Source: CAJQLB01 sp905479065 (GTDB taxonomy: Bacteria > Bacteroidota > Bacteroidia > Flavobacteriales > Flavobacteriaceae). Taken from it: DNA of 64,000 nucleotides. The stretch covers positions 1,488,001 to 1,552,000 of the forward strand of contig OX044364.1 in the NCBI GenBank assembly GCA_943846735.1. The letters are read 5' to 3'. Shown here piece by piece: positions 7,780 to 16,045 of this stretch. Position 1 is the stretch's first letter. Each line of letters begins with the position of its first letter. The notes under the pieces were generated by a model. The model was not told the DNA's origin. It worked only from the letters and a program-made list of their open reading frames with translations, and ran no database searches. The position numbers and the translations under genes were made by a program.

Positions 7780-8046
7780 TTAACTAAATTTTATGTCCTT
7801 AAAATACTTCATGCACAACTCAACATAGAAATGGATAGTCATTGGAAAAACTAGTAGCCATCGCATCAGTTGCGGCATTTGTTTTTGAGACATAATTAAC
7901 GTCTCGTTTTGAACAGATTCAGTTAAACGCTTAAAAATTTTATCACTACTCAATACATAGCGTTCGTGGCTCGAGTCATTTGAGACTATATTTACCCACA
8001 TGTTTGGGTGTTTAAGCAGATCGTTTTGTCTTTGGTCTTGTTTCAT
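7780..8046 (-). CDS. Hypothetical 88-residue protein
   Basis: An open frame of 89 codons from an ATG at 8046. The product is mostly polar (MKQDQRQNDLLK at the start) with a moderately hydrophobic stretch at about 62-78 (MRWLLVFPMTIHFYVEL). I recognise no family. In its favour are the terminator hairpin about 45 bases beyond its stop and a perfect 9-bp inverted repeat 38 to 59 bases upstream of its start. Against it are its isolation and unremarkable composition. Confidence 0.4.
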   Translation of the reverse strand: MKQDQRQNDLLKHPNMWVNIVSNDSSHERYVLSSDKIFKRLTESVQNETLIMSQKQMPQLMRWLLVFPMTIHFYVELCMKYFKDIKFS

Positions 8047-8083
8047 ATAACAACAATCAAATTAAGAACTTTAAAATCTTAAA

Positions 8084-8105
8084 TTATATGACATAAGTCA
8101 TATAA
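8084..8105. promoter_or_regulatory. Perfect 9-bp inverted repeat, possible operator
   Basis: TTATATGAC (8084-8092), a 4-base spacer, then GTCATATAA (8097-8105). The dyad sits just upstream of the small minus-strand gene where an operator would be expected. The half-site ATGAC is compatible with several dimeric regulators; none can be named from sequence alone. Confidence 0.35.
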
Positions 8106-8267
8106 GCCAACAACTATCAGGTAGTCCGTTAATTTTATAATCAACAATAAATCACAGTAGACCCTGATAAACAATTCACCTATAGTTATTAGTACTTCAG
8201 CTATATTAACAGACTATTGACCTAAAATAAAGATATCCATCTGTACCTAATCTATACATTTGAATTC

Positions 8268-8373
8268 TAATGGTTAATTTCCTTAAGAATTAATTATTAT
8301 TAATATTAGATTTCAAAAGAGTGAAGCATATTTGTTAGGGATGACTTCTGCGCCTTCACTCTTTTCTTTTTTT
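8268..8373 (+). ncRNA. Possible small RNA of about 105 nt
   Basis: A -7-like box TACATTTG at 8255-8262 precedes this stretch, which ends in a strong terminator: a perfect 12-bp stem (8315-8326 with 8354-8365) followed by a T run to 8373. In front of the terminator a second potential stem pairs TCTAAT (8266-8271) with ATTAGA (8305-8310) around an inner TTAATT/AATTAA pair. No open frame and no plus-strand gene upstream explain the terminator. A matching TTG -33 box is missing at the usual distance, so this is tentative. Confidence 0.3.
8315..8373 (+). terminator. Strong plus-strand terminator
   Basis: AAAAGAGTGAAG at 8315-8326 pairs perfectly with CTTCACTCTTTT at 8354-8365, with a 27-base loop and a following T tract. 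No annotated plus-strand gene precedes it within 1.2 kb. Confidence 0.6.
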
Positions 8374-8537
8374 ACTAAATTCGATTTTCTCTTTTCTAAA
8401 AATATTTATAAATACCAGAGATAAGGTAGACTTAGCTTGTCGTTGACATGATTTTTGAAGACTAAACAACCAATCTTTTTAAGGCCGAGATGCCATATAA
8501 TTGTAAGCTATTGTAAAAAAAGCTTCAACATTGGAAA

Positions 8538-8570
8538 TAAAAAAAGGCTACACCGAAATGTAACCTCTTT
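8538..8570 (-). terminator. Terminator of the phosphorelay operon
   Basis: GGCTACA (8546-8552) pairs with TGTAACC (8559-8565) with one mismatch around a 6-base loop; on the minus strand it is followed by seven T. It lies about 130 bases past the LytTR gene stop. Confidence 0.6.
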
Positions 8571-8697
8571 TATGCTATTAATAATTGTTAGAAAGAATCT
8601 GAGCAAAAATAACAATCCAAAGATATGGACACAGTAATTTTCGCCACAATACACATATTCATCTTTAAATTACAAGTTTTTGACGTTGAAGAAAGGT

Positions 8698-9408
8698 TTA
8701 AAGCAAATTTAAGCGCTTCATCAAATCCGATCTATTTGATCGGCTAACAGGAATGACATCCTTATTAATTAAGACACTGTTATCCTCAATATCAATAATC
8801 TTTTCAATGTTAATAATGAATGATCGATGAACTTTAACAAAAAGTTGCTCTGGAAGTTTTTCCTTTATTTTTTTTAATGACGAGTGCACTCTAAAACTAT
8901 CTGTTTCTGTTTTTATATTAATGTAATCTCCTTTTGCTTCAACAAGACATATTTTTTGGATATCTATTTTTATAAGTCTTCTATCAATATTTACATACAA
9001 ATCATGTGCTGAATTCGAATCAAAGTTTTGTACACCATCTTTATTATTTAAAATATTTATTTCACCCGCTACCTTATGAATTGCTTTTTTAAAACGCTCT
9101 GGCGTTACTGGCTTTAACAAATAATCAACAATACATTCATATTCAAATGCTTGAATCGCAAAGTGATCATCTGATGTTGTCAAAATTATTTTTGGTGGTT
9201 TTTTTAGTGTTTCTATAAAATCAAACCCTGTAAAATCTGGCATGTGAATATCTAAAAATATTAAGTCAATTTCATGCTGATTTAAATATTTAATAGCCTG
9301 AAGTGCATTAGAAAATTCCTCTACCACGTTTAAGTCATTTGTTTCAGAACAAAGTTGACTAATTATTGCTCTTGCAGTCTGCTCATCATCAATAATAATA
9401 CAATTCAT
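8698..9408 (-). CDS. LytTR-type response regulator
   Basis: 236 residues. Residues 1-120 are a receiver domain with the acidic pair D7-D8, phospho-acceptor D53 (IFLDIHMP) and a conserved Lys (LLKPV, about 110). Residues 130-236 are a LytTR DNA-binding domain (VEAKGDYINI, KVHRSFIINIEKI). It would bind direct repeats in target promoters when phosphorylated. Its ATG overlaps the stop of the Hpt gene as TAATG, so it is the third gene of the operon and the most likely output of the relay. Confidence 0.92.
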   Translation of the reverse strand: MNCIIIDDEQTARAIISQLCSETNDLNVVEEFSNALQAIKYLNQHEIDLIFLDIHMPDFTGFDFIETLKKPPKIILTTSDDHFAIQAFEYECIVDYLLKPVTPERFKKAIHKVAGEINILNNKDGVQNFDSNSAHDLYVNIDRRLIKIDIQKICLVEAKGDYINIKTETDSFRVHSSLKKIKEKLPEQLFVKVHRSFIINIEKIIDIEDNSVLINKDVIPVSRSNRSDLMKRLNLL

Positions 9409-9728
9409 TATTTAAAATTTTTAAGAAAATCAGTTATAATCATTAATGTAGTCTCAAAGTTTGATTGAAGTGCCACATCGCCCTTTCTTAAACCATGTTC
9501 GAAGGCCTTCGCGTCTCTATAATTTTCTTCGAGGCCTAAAATACTAATTTTATGCTTAATTTTATGTACTATTTCGGAAGCATCATTAAAATTCTTAATC
9601 CTCATACTATTATAATAAGCTTGAATTTCAGTTGGAAACTCTAATTTTATGATGTCAAGTAATTTTTTTTCAAAATTTTTATCACCTCCCGACATGCTCT
9701 GAATGTATGATATATTAGGTTGTTCCAT
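9408..9728 (-). CDS. Stand-alone Hpt phosphotransfer protein
   Basis: 106 residues from the ATG at 9728. An upstream GTG would give a longer form, but that would overlap the kinase gene by 38 bases, whereas the ATG begins right beside the kinase stop. It is a four-helix Hpt domain with the phospho-accepting H55 in the motif HKIKHKI. It can carry phosphate between a receiver and another receiver. With the kinase in front and the LytTR regulator behind, it probably completes a His-Asp-His-Asp relay together with the receiver-only protein encoded next to the kinase. Confidence 0.85.
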   Translation of the reverse strand: MEQPNISYIQSMSGGDKNFEKKLLDIIKLEFPTEIQAYYNSMRIKNFNDASEIVHKIKHKISILGLEENYRDAKAFEHGLRKGDVALQSNFETTLMIITDFLKNFK

Positions 9729-9729
9729 A

Positions 9730-11445
9730 TTATTTCTTAAGAGTAAAGTAAAACGTCGCACCCTCATTCAATTCTGATTCTAACCAAATTTCGCCATTAA
9801 ACAAATTAACAATTTTTTTCACGATCGCTAATCCTATCCCAGATGAAGAATTACTCGCATTTAAAGAATGAAAAATTTTAAAAATTTTATCATGGTATTT
9901 TTTTTCAATACCTGGACCATTATCCTTTATTGAAAACTGATAAAAAGACTTTTTTTCTAAAACATCAATTTCAATGAAACCTTTGTTTTTATCATTAAAC
10001 TTAATTGCGTTACTAATTAAATTTTGAAATAATTGCTGAAGTTTAGCCCTTTCTCCTACGATTACCGGTAGTTTATTTAGAATATCAACTTTTATATGTC
10101 TCGGGATAAAAAGAATTTTTTTCAAATCCTTTACCACCTGATTCACGTCTGTATGTTGTTTTTCTGTGTCATCAGAACCAATACTTGAGTATAACAGGAT
10201 ATCAGAAATAAGCTGTTCCATTTTCTCTAAGGTCATTTCGATTAAGCCAAAATTCTCAAGACTAGATGTGTCAAAAACATCTTTATTATCCTCTTGAATC
10301 CAACTTATTAATGCATTTATACTTCGTAAGGGAGATTTCAAATCATGTGATACCACATGGGCATATTCTTGAAGTGCCTCATTACTTTTCTCCAATTCCT
10401 CAAGAAGCTTTATATTTTTTAATTCGACCTTTTGACGTTCTCGAAAATTAATAGCGCTCTTGATTTTCATAGCAATTAGGCTTCCAATATTTTCCAACAT
10501 CAATAATTGTTCATTGGTAAAATAATCTTTAGAAAGATGCTCAGAATCAATAACACCAATAACTTTACCATCACTAATAATAGGAACTGTAATTTCTGAA
10601 TAACGAATATCATCATCAATAATGTAGCGATCATCTTTACTCGTATCTTTTATAAGTTCTGATTTTCCAGTTTTTGCCACTGTCCCCACAATACCTTGGC
10701 CCAAAGGTATTTCAATTTTATTCTTAATTTCATTAAACTCGTTCAGTTTGTTTCCGTATGCCTCTATTTGTTCTAACGTTTGCCGCTTTTCATTTACAAC
10801 ATAAATTACACAATCTTCAGTATTAAGATATTGAGTTATATGACTGGTAATTACAGAAGCAATTTCGTGTATATCTACCTTTCCCAAAATTGCTTTTGCA
10901 ACATTATTGAGTGTTTCAATAACAAATACTTTCTCAATATCAGATGTAATATCTCTAACAATTCCTTGTGCACCAACAGCAATTTTATCTTCATAAATAA
11001 TACTTGCATTTATGTGCACGCTTTTACTTCTTCCTTTTGCCGTTAAAATTTTAATGATAAAATTTGTGATTGAACCATTTTTAATAAGTTCTTTGAATGA
11101 GGGGATGATTTTAGACGCGTCGTCTGGATCAACCAGTGTTATTAAATTTCTTTCGTCATAGGCGGTGTCAAATTCTAATAAGTTGACAGCTGCATCATTC
11201 ATTTTTAAAATATTCCCAGACAAATCCATAATGACATAAGCATCAACAATATTCTCAAAAACTCCTTGAAGTTGAGAATGCGTTTTATCATAGAGTGAAA
11301 GTAATTCTGCATGGGAGGCCTCAAGCTTGCGATTAACTTCTTTTAATTCTGCAGATTTTTTTTCTAAAATCTTTTCTGCAGATCTTCTTGATGCTTTCTC
11401 TTGAGCGAGTGCCTTTTCCCATTTATGGATTTCCTTTAAATTCAT
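9730..11445 (-). CDS. PAS/GAF sensor histidine kinase
   Basis: 571 residues, no membrane segment, so a cytoplasmic sensor. Residues 8-60 are a coiled coil; 61-170 a PAS domain; about 180-335 a GAF domain; 340-425 a HisKA dimerisation domain with H367 (VVSHDLKSPLR); 440-571 the HATPase domain with N-box (NLISNAIKFN, N475/N479), G1 DNGPGIE (508-514) and G2 SSGIGLA (534-540). The N-terminal coil (KALAQEKASRRSAEKILE) is the type seen before FIST, H-NOX and similar sensor modules in this phylum. The kinase has no receiver domain of its own, which fits the separate Hpt and receiver proteins encoded around it. The ligand of the PAS and GAF domains is unknown. Confidence 0.9.
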   Translation of the reverse strand: MNLKEIHKWEKALAQEKASRRSAEKILEKKSAELKEVNRKLEASHAELLSLYDKTHSQLQGVFENIVDAYVIMDLSGNILKMNDAAVNLLEFDTAYDERNLITLVDPDDASKIIPSFKELIKNGSITNFIIKILTAKGRSKSVHINASIIYEDKIAVGAQGIVRDITSDIEKVFVIETLNNVAKAILGKVDIHEIASVITSHITQYLNTEDCVIYVVNEKRQTLEQIEAYGNKLNEFNEIKNKIEIPLGQGIVGTVAKTGKSELIKDTSKDDRYIIDDDIRYSEITVPIISDGKVIGVIDSEHLSKDYFTNEQLLMLENIGSLIAMKIKSAINFRERQKVELKNIKLLEELEKSNEALQEYAHVVSHDLKSPLRSINALISWIQEDNKDVFDTSSLENFGLIEMTLEKMEQLISDILLYSSIGSDDTEKQHTDVNQVVKDLKKILFIPRHIKVDILNKLPVIVGERAKLQQLFQNLISNAIKFNDKNKGFIEIDVLEKKSFYQFSIKDNGPGIEKKYHDKIFKIFHSLNASNSSSGIGLAIVKKIVNLFNGEIWLESELNEGATFYFTLKK

Positions 11446-11522
11446 TTTTTTATCAACTCAAAAAAATATAAAATTTATACAATACCTCATCATACTTCAT
11501 TGCGCCATAGACATGGCTGTTG

Positions 11523-11936
11523 CTATTTAAAATTTCTCAGTTCATTCATACCCCAATAGTTAAATAAGCTATCAATTTTTTTAACATAATCTTCATATTT
11601 TAATGGCTTTAGAATATAGCCAGAAACTCCTATGCGGTAAACCTCTTGTAAATCTCTTGGATTACTGGAAGTTGTGAAAATAATAATTGGAATGTAATTT
11701 AAATCAATGTTGTTTTTGATATTTTTTAAGAATTCTATACCATTCATTTTTGGCATATTTAAATCCAATAAAATTAAATCAGGGTTTAATTTGTCCTGTT
11801 CTAATAATTCTAAGGCTGCTTCACCATGACCGGCTTCAATGATTTTATGTGGTAATTGTAACGTTGAAATCGCCCTAGTTAATTTCATAACCTCAATCAT
11901 GTCATCCTCAACCAAAAGAACCTTTAAATTATGCAT
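11523..11936 (-). CDS. Receiver-only response regulator (CheY/Rcp1-like)
   Basis: 137 residues, a single receiver domain with the acidic pair D11-D12, phospho-acceptor D58 (LILLDLNMP), the Thr-Thr motif (IIIFTTSS, about 100) and a Lys in ILKPLK. No output domain. The form resembles Rcp1-type regulators that take phosphate from phytochrome-like kinases. It lies 77 bases upstream of the kinase on the same strand and is the best candidate for the intermediate receiver that passes phosphate to the Hpt protein. Confidence 0.9.
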   Translation of the reverse strand: MHNLKVLLVEDDMIEVMKLTRAISTLQLPHKIIEAGHGEAALELLEQDKLNPDLILLDLNMPKMNGIEFLKNIKNNIDLNYIPIIIFTTSSNPRDLQEVYRIGVSGYILKPLKYEDYVKKIDSLFNYWGMNELRNFK

Positions 11937-12234
11937 TTACTACTAATTATATTTTTTCAAGCTTCGTTAATAACCTTAAAATAAGATGGATAAACGATTG
12001 CTGTACCATTTATGTAAAAAATGAAAAATAGTAAATATTACAATGAACAAAAAAGTTCTACATCATTAATTTTCATTTATTTAATCGTAACATGTCTATT
12101 TTAATTTACAACTGCCTAAATAAAACACAACGTTTTAAAAAAGTTAACTTCTTCAAGCTTATGCATTTTTTAACAACAAAACCGTAATGTTTTTTATATT
12201 TTACACCTATCTAAAAACTATAATTTTTTAATAC

Positions 12235-12570
12235 ATGTCTAAAACATATTATGAGCCATCTGATCTGCGGAAATTTGGTAAAATCACAGAATGGAGTGAA
12301 GAGTTAGGAACAAAATTTTTTGATTATTACAACTCAGTTTTTGAAGAAGGTGCATTAACATCTAGAGAAAAGTCACTGATTGCCCTCGCTGTATCACATA
12401 CCGAAAAATGCCCTTATTGTATTGATGCTTACTCGAAAGACGGCTTACAAAGAGGCATCACAAAAGAAGAAATGATGGAAGCTGTTCATGTTGGGTCTGC
12501 CATTAAAAGTGGTGCTGTCTTGGTACATGGTGTTCAGATGATGAATAAAGTAAACAAACTTGACGGTTAA
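12235..12570 (+). CDS. Arsenosugar-associated peroxidase-like (AhpD/CMD) protein
   Basis: 111 residues of the carboxymuconolactone decarboxylase/AhpD fold. The redox motif CPYC (about residues 60-63) is followed by a conserved helix IDAYSKDGLQRG, as in AhpD-type peroxidase partners. It is the first gene of a run that includes the radical SAM enzyme ArsS and the methyltransferase ArsM, and corresponds to the peroxidase-like family found with these genes. Possible roles are thiol redox chemistry or reduction of an arsenic intermediate; this is inference. The gene begins a plus-strand operon opposite to the receiver gene, with 298 bases between them. Confidence 0.8.
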   Translation: MSKTYYEPSDLRKFGKITEWSEELGTKFFDYYNSVFEEGALTSREKSLIALAVSHTEKCPYCIDAYSKDGLQRGITKEEMMEAVHVGSAIKSGAVLVHGVQMMNKVNKLDG

Positions 12571-12578
12571 GACATCTA

Positions 12579-13637
12579 ATGAAACAGTTAAAATCATTAC
12601 ACAAACGTGAAAGTCTTCTAGCAGAGAGTAATAAGCAATTAGAAATTTTATCTGACGGCCTATTTAAATCTGGTGAATTACCAACTTTCAAAGAGAAGAT
12701 TTCAGAAATTAACCGCTTTCCACTAAAACCAAAACAATTAGAAATTCTACAAATTAATTTGGGCTACATGTGCAATCAAGTATGTGAACATTGTCATGTA
12801 GATGCTGGTCCTGACAGAAAAGAAATTATGACGAAAGAGACCATGCTTCAGTGCCTTAAAATTATTAAAACCACAGGAGCACATACATTGGATTTAACAG
12901 GTGGTGCTCCAGAAATGAATCCTAATTTTAGATGGTTTGTTGAGAAAGCTTCCAAAGTTGGTATAAAAGATTTTATTGTCCGATCAAACTTAACAATCAT
13001 TCGCGCTAATAAGAAATATCATGATTTACCTGATTTTTTTAAAAAATACAATGTGCATGTCATAAGTTCGATGCCACACTGGACAAGAGGGAAAACTGAT
13101 AAACAACGAGGAAGCGGAGTTTTCGACCAATCTATAAGTGCCTTAAAAAGTTTAAATGCTATTGGATATGGCATGCCCAACAGCAATCTCAAGCTAGATT
13201 TAGTATACAACCCATCAGGAGCCTTTTTACCAAGTAACCAAGCATCTATGGAAAAGGATTTTAAGAGGGCGCTAAAAGAAGATTTTAATATTCATTTTCA
13301 TAATTTATTCGCTATAACAAATTTGCCAATTTCGAGATTTTTAGATTATCTCATTGCTTCTGACAATTATGAAGATTACATGTACGCCTTGGTTGAAGCT
13401 TATAACCCTGAGGCTGTCGCCAACGTCATGTGCACAAACACAATATCAGTAAGTTGGGATGGCTGGCTATATGACTGCGATTTTAACCAAATGCTTGATT
13501 TAAAAGTAGCGAGTAAAGTGCAGCACATCAATGACTACAATGAAACATTGTTACAAAATAGGCATATTATCGTATCACAACATTGCTACGGCTGTACTGC
13601 TGGTGCGGGAAGTAGTTGTCAAGGGACTTTAGCGTAA
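12579..13637 (+). CDS. arsS: Radical SAM enzyme of arsenosugar biosynthesis
   Basis: 352 residues. The radical SAM cluster motif C-x3-C-x2-C is C65, C69 and C72 (MCNQVCEHCHVDAGP). The C-terminal part is Cys-rich: MCTNTISVSWDG, YDCDFN and the tail HCYGCTAGAGSSCQG (C336, C339, C347), which probably holds an auxiliary cluster. ArsS joins the 5'-deoxyadenosyl group of SAM to a dimethylated arsenic species, the step that makes the arsenic-nucleoside precursor of arsenosugars. The neighbours (nucleoside phosphorylase, ArsM, two glycosyltransferase-type proteins) fit this pathway. The ATG is 8 bases past the stop of the peroxidase-like gene. Confidence 0.9.
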   Translation: MKQLKSLHKRESLLAESNKQLEILSDGLFKSGELPTFKEKISEINRFPLKPKQLEILQINLGYMCNQVCEHCHVDAGPDRKEIMTKETMLQCLKIIKTTGAHTLDLTGGAPEMNPNFRWFVEKASKVGIKDFIVRSNLTIIRANKKYHDLPDFFKKYNVHVISSMPHWTRGKTDKQRGSGVFDQSISALKSLNAIGYGMPNSNLKLDLVYNPSGAFLPSNQASMEKDFKRALKEDFNIHFHNLFAITNLPISRFLDYLIASDNYEDYMYALVEAYNPEAVANVMCTNTISVSWDGWLYDCDFNQMLDLKVASKVQHINDYNETLLQNRHIIVSQHCYGCTAGAGSSCQGTLA

Positions 13638-13641
13638 TTCT

Positions 13642-14244
13642 ATGTCAAAAAAACTTCTTATTGTCTTTGTTAAAAACACGAAACTTGGAACAGTCAAAAC
13701 ACGGCTTGCAAAAAGTATTGGAGACGCAGCAGCGCTCAAAATTTACAGTGCTTTGGTGCGACATACCAAACATGTAACCAATTCAATGACGATGGATACA
13801 CATGTTTATTTTTCAACCAATAATGGTGCAGAAAAATGGAATAACGCATCCATTAATATTCAAGTTGGTTCAGATTTGGGCGAACGCATGAGCGATGCTT
13901 TTAAAAAAGGATTTGACCAGGGCTATTCCCAAATTATATTAATTGGATCTGATTTACCTGATATCTCAAATGTTATCATCGAAAAAGGCTTCGATGCTCT
14001 ACTTGATAACACAGTTGTTTTCGGCCCTGCCAAAGATGGAGGATACTATCTTGTTGGCATGAATGAATTTCAAAGCTGTATTTTTGAAAATAAATCTTGG
14101 AGCACCTCAAAGCTTTTAGAAGAGACGTTAATTGAATTACATGACAACCACACCAAAACAGCCTTAATTGACATTTTGAACGACATTGACACTTTTGAAG
14201 ATTTAAAAACTTTTCCAAAATTTTTAAAACTCATTTCTAAATGA
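13642..14244 (+). CDS. DUF2064 glycosyltransferase-like protein of arsenosugar cluster
   Basis: 200 residues. The fold is nucleotidyl/glycosyltransferase-like (DUF2064, related to CofC): an N-terminal LLIVFVKNTKLGTVKTRLAK loop, a GSDLPDIS metal-binding motif at about 95 and FGPAKDGGYYLVG at about 130. Proteins of this subfamily are found with ArsS/ArsM and are annotated as arsenosugar biosynthesis glycosyltransferases. It probably acts on the ribose moiety after the base has been removed. It starts 4 bases after the ArsS stop and overlaps the next gene by 4 bases. Confidence 0.85.
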   Translation: MSKKLLIVFVKNTKLGTVKTRLAKSIGDAAALKIYSALVRHTKHVTNSMTMDTHVYFSTNNGAEKWNNASINIQVGSDLGERMSDAFKKGFDQGYSQIILIGSDLPDISNVIIEKGFDALLDNTVVFGPAKDGGYYLVGMNEFQSCIFENKSWSTSKLLEETLIELHDNHTKTALIDILNDIDTFEDLKTFPKFLKLISK

Positions 14245-15053
14245 TAAAACAAATACAAAAAACAACTGAATACCTTAAAGACAAAGGTTTTGATAAACCA
14301 GAAATTGGAATCATCCTTGGAACTGGCTTAGGCCAATTGATTCAAGAAATTGATGTTATTAAAGAAGTTAGTTATAATCACATTCCATATTTCCCTACAG
14401 CCACCGTCGAATTTCACAAAGGAAAATTAATCTATGGAACATTTGCTGATAAAAAAGTAATTGTCATGCAAGGCCGTTTTCATTTATACGAAGGGTATAC
14501 ACTTCAAGATGTAACATACCCTGTGAGGATTATGGAACAATTAGGGATACACACATTACTCGTATCAAATGCTTCAGGAGCGATAAACCTCAACTTTAAA
14601 AAAGGAGAGCTAATGCTTATTGATGACCATATTAACTTACAAGGAAGCTCACCTCTTGCCTTTAATAATGTTTCTCAATTCGGTGAGCGTTTTACTGACA
14701 TGAGTTCCCCGTATGATAAATCCATGAATAGCACTTTTGAAGTCATTGCAAAAACTCATAACATAACACTCCATAAAGGAGTTTATGCAAGTGTCGTTGG
14801 GCCTCAGTTAGAAACAAGAGCAGAGTATCGAATGCTAAAAATTATCGGGGCAGATGCTGTTGGCATGAGTACTGTTCCTGAAATTATTGTTGCAAATCAC
14901 TTGAATTTGAAAGTCGCAGCAGTATCGGTACTAACAGATGAATGCAACCCTGACAACTTACAACCTGTCAATATTAAAGAAATCATTGCGATGGCCACCA
15001 AAGCTGAACCACAAATGATAACCCTATTTACACAATTAATAAAGTCATTATAA
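14241..15053 (+). CDS. Purine nucleoside phosphorylase
   Basis: 270 residues of the trimeric PNP/MTAP family (PNP_UDP_1). Visible motifs: IGIILGTGLGQL at 22-33 (phosphate loop), VEFHKGKL, VMQGRFHLYEGY (about 75-86), SNASGAIN and the base/ribose site GPQLETRAEYRM with GADAVGMSTVPE. It splits purine nucleosides with phosphate. Inside an arsenosugar cluster its likely job is to remove adenine from the 5'-arseno-adenosine made by ArsS, leaving a sugar phosphate. The ATG overlaps the previous stop (ATGA), so the two are co-translated. Ordinary purine salvage is the alternative. Confidence 0.88.
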   Translation: MIKQIQKTTEYLKDKGFDKPEIGIILGTGLGQLIQEIDVIKEVSYNHIPYFPTATVEFHKGKLIYGTFADKKVIVMQGRFHLYEGYTLQDVTYPVRIMEQLGIHTLLVSNASGAINLNFKKGELMLIDDHINLQGSSPLAFNNVSQFGERFTDMSSPYDKSMNSTFEVIAKTHNITLHKGVYASVVGPQLETRAEYRMLKIIGADAVGMSTVPEIIVANHLNLKVAAVSVLTDECNPDNLQPVNIKEIIAMATKAEPQMITLFTQLIKSL

Positions 15054-15055
15054 AT

Positions 15056-16027
15056 ATGAGCAATTATTTAGAAACAACGCATGAAGTATACAAAGAAGCT
15101 GCATTATCACCTGATATTGGTTTGTGCTGCACTACTAATCCTATATGGGAATTACCCGGATTAAAAATACCTAAAATTATGCAAGAAATGAATTACGGCT
15201 GTGGAAGTACAGTACATGCTCGTGATTTAACAAATAACCCAAAAATGTTATATGTTGGTGTTGGGGGTGGAATGGAACTTTTACAATTTTCTTACTTCAA
15301 TAGACAAAAAGGGGGCGTTATTGGTGTTGACGTTGTTGATGAAATGCTTGAGGCGTCACGAAAAAATTTCAAAGAGGCAGAATTACAAAATGAATGGTTC
15401 AAAAGTGACTTTGTTATACTGAAAAAAGGAGACGCTCTTAACCTACCCGTTGAGAACAACAGTATTGATGTTGCAGCTCAAAATTGTTTATTTAATATTT
15501 TTAAATCAGAGGAATTAAAAAAAGCAATCGCAGAAATGTATCGCGTTTTAAAACCACACGGACGTCTTGTTATGAGTGATCCAACATGTGAACAAACCAT
15601 GAATGATGACTTACGTAACGATGAGCGCCTAAGAGCCTTATGTTTAAGCGGGAGTTTACCAATAGATGCTTATGTTAAAGCACTAACCGATGAAGGATTT
15701 GGTACGATCGAAATTAGGGCAAGAAAACCTTATCGTGTTTTAGATCCAAAAAACTATGCAACTAAAGAATTAATTTATATCGAATCAATTGAAGTTGCTG
15801 CCATAAAAGATCCGATGCCCGATGACGGCCCATGCATCTTTACAGGTAAAGCTGCTATTTATTTTGGGGGAAACGATTATTTTGACGACCATGCTGGCCA
15901 TATCTTATTAAAAAATCAGCCACTCGCCATTTGTGATAAAACTGCTGCATCTTTGTCGTCATTAAAAAGAGATGACATCTTTATTAGCGAGTCCACGTTT
16001 CATTATGACGGTGGAGGATGTTGCTGA
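15056..16027 (+). CDS. arsM: Arsenite methyltransferase of arsenosugar cluster
   Basis: 323 residues. A class I SAM-methyltransferase core starts at about 60 (YVGVGGGMELLQF) with VIGVDVVDEML for the ribose and a later DVAAQNCLFNIF. Cysteines lie where arsenic is bound in ArsM proteins: C24-C25, C49, a Cys in SDPTCEQ, one in ALCLSG, and a terminal GGGCC. It methylates As(III) stepwise, giving the dimethyl arsenic that ArsS then uses. It lies 2 bases after the phosphorylase stop. The long C-terminal extension ending in CC fits the arsenosugar-cluster branch of ArsM. Confidence 0.88.
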   Translation: MSNYLETTHEVYKEAALSPDIGLCCTTNPIWELPGLKIPKIMQEMNYGCGSTVHARDLTNNPKMLYVGVGGGMELLQFSYFNRQKGGVIGVDVVDEMLEASRKNFKEAELQNEWFKSDFVILKKGDALNLPVENNSIDVAAQNCLFNIFKSEELKKAIAEMYRVLKPHGRLVMSDPTCEQTMNDDLRNDERLRALCLSGSLPIDAYVKALTDEGFGTIEIRARKPYRVLDPKNYATKELIYIESIEVAAIKDPMPDDGPCIFTGKAAIYFGGNDYFDDHAGHILLKNQPLAICDKTAASLSSLKRDDIFISESTFHYDGGGCC

Positions 16028-16045
16028 GAATTCATACAAGATGAT

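Larger units (their letters stand above)
8106..8697. other. Gene-poor stretch with two hairpins
   Basis: About 590 bases with no gene I can support. It holds a possible small RNA (8268-8373) ending in a strong plus-strand terminator, and the terminator of the minus-strand phosphorelay operon (8538-8570). The remaining frames are short and lack protein character. Confidence 0.6.

Noticed and set aside
8455..8637. Open frame of 60 codons on the plus strand
   Set aside because: It runs through the terminator hairpin of the phosphorelay operon and has a lysine-rich chance composition.
14241..15053. Plain purine salvage gene unrelated to its neighbours
   Set aside because: It overlaps the DUF2064 gene and abuts arsM, so an arsenosugar role is more likely, though salvage activity is not excluded.
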